A DNA stretch of 6,761 nt from positions 1 to 6,761 of the forward strand of contig JADGHA010000237.1 in assembly GCA_019689695.1 (NCBI GenBank), written 5' to 3'. Positions within the stretch are counted from its first letter, which is position 1. Every line of letters begins with the position of its first letter. Made by a program: the position numbers and the translations under genes. This stretch comes from Micromonosporaceae bacterium. GTDB taxonomy: Bacteria; Actinomycetota; Actinomycetes; Mycobacteriales; Micromonosporaceae. The notes under the pieces were generated by a model that saw only the letters and a list, made by a program, of their open reading frames with translations, had not been told where the DNA came from and made no database searches. Shown here one piece after another: positions 5,129-6,761 of this stretch.

Positions 5129-6667
5129 ATGACCACAGTGACCAGCCCGAAAGCCCCCGTCGACAAGCTCGACCGTGACGTGCTGAAGGTCGCGGGCGTG
5201 GTGGTGATCGGGGCCATCATGTCCATCTTGGACGTGACGGTGGTGAGCGTCGCGCTGCCGACCTTCCAGCGCGAGTTCGACGCCACCTACGCCACCGTCG
5301 CCTGGACCATGACCGCCTACACGCTGGCCCTGGCGACCGTCATCCCGGTCACCGGGTGGGCCGCCGATCGCTTCGGCACCAAGCGGCTCTACCTGACGTC
5401 GCTGGTGCTGTTCGTCGCCGGCTCCGCACTGTGCAGCGTGGCCTGGGACATCGGGCCGCTGATCGCGTTCCGGGCGGTGCAGGGCCTGGGCGGCGGGATG
5501 CTGATGCCGCTCGGCATGACGATCATGACGCGCGCCGCCGGCCCCCAGCGGGTCGGCCGGGTGATGGCCGTCCTCGGCGTGCCGATGCTGCTCGGCCCGA
5601 TCGGCGGCCCGATCCTGGGCGGCTGGCTGGTCGACTCGGCCTCCTGGCACTGGATCTTCCTGATCAACGTGCCGATCGGCGCGGTCGCGGTCCTCGCCGC
5701 ATTCGCGGTGCTCCCGAAGGATCGCCCGGAGCCGTCCGAGTCGTTCGACTTCTTCGGCATGCTGCTGCTCTCCCCCGGGCTGGCGTTGTTCCTCTACGGC
5801 GTCTCCTCCATCCCCGGCGAGGGCACGGTCGTCGCCACCAAGGTGCTCCTGCCGGGGCTGGCCGGGCTGGCGCTGGTGCTCGGGTTCGTGCTGCACGCGC
5901 TGCGCAAGGGCCACCCGCTCATCGACCTCAGGCTGTTCACCAACCGCGACCTGACCGTCGCGGTCGTCACCATGACCCTGTTCATGGTCGCGTTCATGGG
6001 CACCATGCTCCTGTTGCCCAGCTACTTCCTGCAGGTACGGGCCCAGTCGACCCTGCACACCGGTCTCCTGCTCGCTCCGCAGGGGTTCGGCGCGATGCTG
6101 ACCATGCCGGCCGCCGGCCGGCTCACCGACCGCATCGGCCCCGGCAAGCTGGTGCTCACCGGCATCGTCGTGATCGGGCTCGGGCTCAGCGTGTTCACCC
6201 AGGTCACCGCCGGCTCGGCGTACGCGCTGCTGCTCGGCGCCCTGTTCGTGATGGGCCTGGGCATGGGCATGACGATGATGCCGATCATGTCCGCCGCGCT
6301 GGCCACCCTCACCCATTACCAGGTGGCCCGCGGCTCCACGCTGATGAACATCGTCCAGCAGACCGCGGGCTCGATCGGCACCGCGGTCATGTCGGTGATC
6401 CTCACCAACCAGGTGCTGGACAGCCCGGCGGCGACCGCCTACTCGGCCGTCACCCAGGGCCAGGTGCCGGCCGAGCAGGTCCCGGCCGACGTCCTCACCC
6501 AGGGCCGGGCGGCGCTGGCCGAGGCGTTCGGCAGCACCTACCTGATCGGCCTGGCCCTTGTGGTGCTGTGCCTGATCCCCGCGCTGTTCCTGCCACGGAG
6601 GAAGATCGACCGCACGCCTGACCAGCAGCAGGAGGCGGCGGCCGTGCCCGCCGCGGTGACCCACTAG
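5129..6667 (+). CDS. DHA2-family (EmrB/QacA type) 14-helix drug:proton antiporter
   Basis: The 512-residue protein is typical in length and pattern for the DHA2 branch of the major facilitator superfamily. Visible motifs are LDVTVVSVALP (34-44, motif D1 with a membrane Asp35), WTMTAYTLALA (59-69), the loop 2-3 motif A GWAADRFGTKR (76-86), RAVQGLGGGMLMP (115-127, motif B region) and the antiporter motif C GVPMLLGPIGGPILGGWL (150-167). SWHWIFLINVPIG (172-184) is a common DHA2 signature. A second motif-A-like loop, GRLTDRIGPGK (330-340), marks the C-terminal half. It is predicted to export small hydrophobic or cationic compounds, or a natural product, using proton flow. The substrate is not readable from sequence. 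No regulator gene (TetR or MarR) lies in the window. The C-terminal tail is short and Gln/Ala rich. Confidence 0.93.
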   Translation: MTTVTSPKAPVDKLDRDVLKVAGVVVIGAIMSILDVTVVSVALPTFQREFDATYATVAWTMTAYTLALATVIPVTGWAADRFGTKRLYLTSLVLFVAGSALCSVAWDIGPLIAFRAVQGLGGGMLMPLGMTIMTRAAGPQRVGRVMAVLGVPMLLGPIGGPILGGWLVDSASWHWIFLINVPIGAVAVLAAFAVLPKDRPEPSESFDFFGMLLLSPGLALFLYGVSSIPGEGTVVATKVLLPGLAGLALVLGFVLHALRKGHPLIDLRLFTNRDLTVAVVTMTLFMVAFMGTMLLLPSYFLQVRAQSTLHTGLLLAPQGFGAMLTMPAAGRLTDRIGPGKLVLTGIVVIGLGLSVFTQVTAGSAYALLLGALFVMGLGMGMTMMPIMSAALATLTHYQVARGSTLMNIVQQTAGSIGTAVMSVILTNQVLDSPAATAYSAVTQGQVPAEQVPADVLTQGRAALAEAFGSTYLIGLALVVLCLIPALFLPRRKIDRTPDQQQEAAAVPAAVTH

Positions 6668-6761
6668 CTGTAGTGCCCATGAGCGTTGTTGACGGCGTGT
6701 CGGCTTGATCGAAAGGGAGACCTCCGGCGAGGTGTGAGGTACTCACGCTCACATCTGGAAC
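6668..6761. other. Structured gene-free tail with overlapping hairpins; possible 5' edge of a group II intron or other element
   Basis: No coding region is supported in these 94 nt, and the sequence is less GC-rich than the genes. ACCTC (6720-6724) pairs with GAGGT (6729-6733) around CGGC. Next, GTGAG (6734-6738) can pair with either of two CTCAC copies (6742-6746 or 6748-6752); the second option extends to a 9-bp stem 6730-6738/6748-6756 with one G-U pair. GTGCC at 6673 loosely resembles the GUGYG start of bacterial group II introns, and closely packed hairpins with GAAA would fit intron domain I. This is a tentative reading because the window ends here. The region could equally be the terminator of the transporter gene. 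Confidence 0.3.

Overview
The window looks like chromosomal DNA from a high-GC actinomycete. Codon third positions are almost all G or C, TTG and GTG starts appear, and GGAG-type ribosome sites are used. The protein families fit Micromonosporaceae or a related group, but this placement is an inference from style and gene content, not from a search.

Layout, left to right. (1) The 3' end of a small membrane-type protein with a C-terminal WQGQP heptapeptide repeat (2-226, +). (2) A long hairpin (229-270) that probably terminates both flanking convergent genes. (3) An exported, C-terminally anchored DUF4142 ferritin-like protein (293-1024, -). (4) A divergent control region (about 1025-1231) containing the inverted repeat TGGTTCAA-N27-TTGAACCA. 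(5) A two-gene + strand unit: a six-helix haem-b / ferric-reductase-like membrane protein with a Tyr/Pro/Glu repeat tail (1232-2467), then a soluble NuoF-like flavoprotein fused to a [3Fe-4S] ferredoxin domain (2574-4094). (6) A short convergent gap with a GC-rich hairpin (4116-4137). (7) A DUF2231-Rieske fusion protein (4142-5017, -). (8) A divergent gap (5018-5128). (9) A DHA2-type 14-helix drug/proton antiporter (5129-6667, +). (10) A structured, gene-free tail (6668-6761) that may be the edge of another element.

The most notable content is the redox unit. A pyridine-nucleotide/FMN module with its own ferredoxin domain sits beside a membrane protein with two His pairs suited to carry two b haems. 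The simplest model is electron flow from cytosolic NAD(P)H through FMN and Fe-S centres to membrane haems and on to an acceptor at or beyond the membrane (ferric iron, quinone or another partner). The Rieske protein and the ferritin-like protein next door add a redox/iron theme. The NuoF-like part departs from the complex I pattern at the Fe-S site (Ala for the first Cys) and at the GEE site, so it is probably a specialised paralogue and not a respiratory complex I subunit. No RNA gene, CRISPR array or transposase gene was seen.
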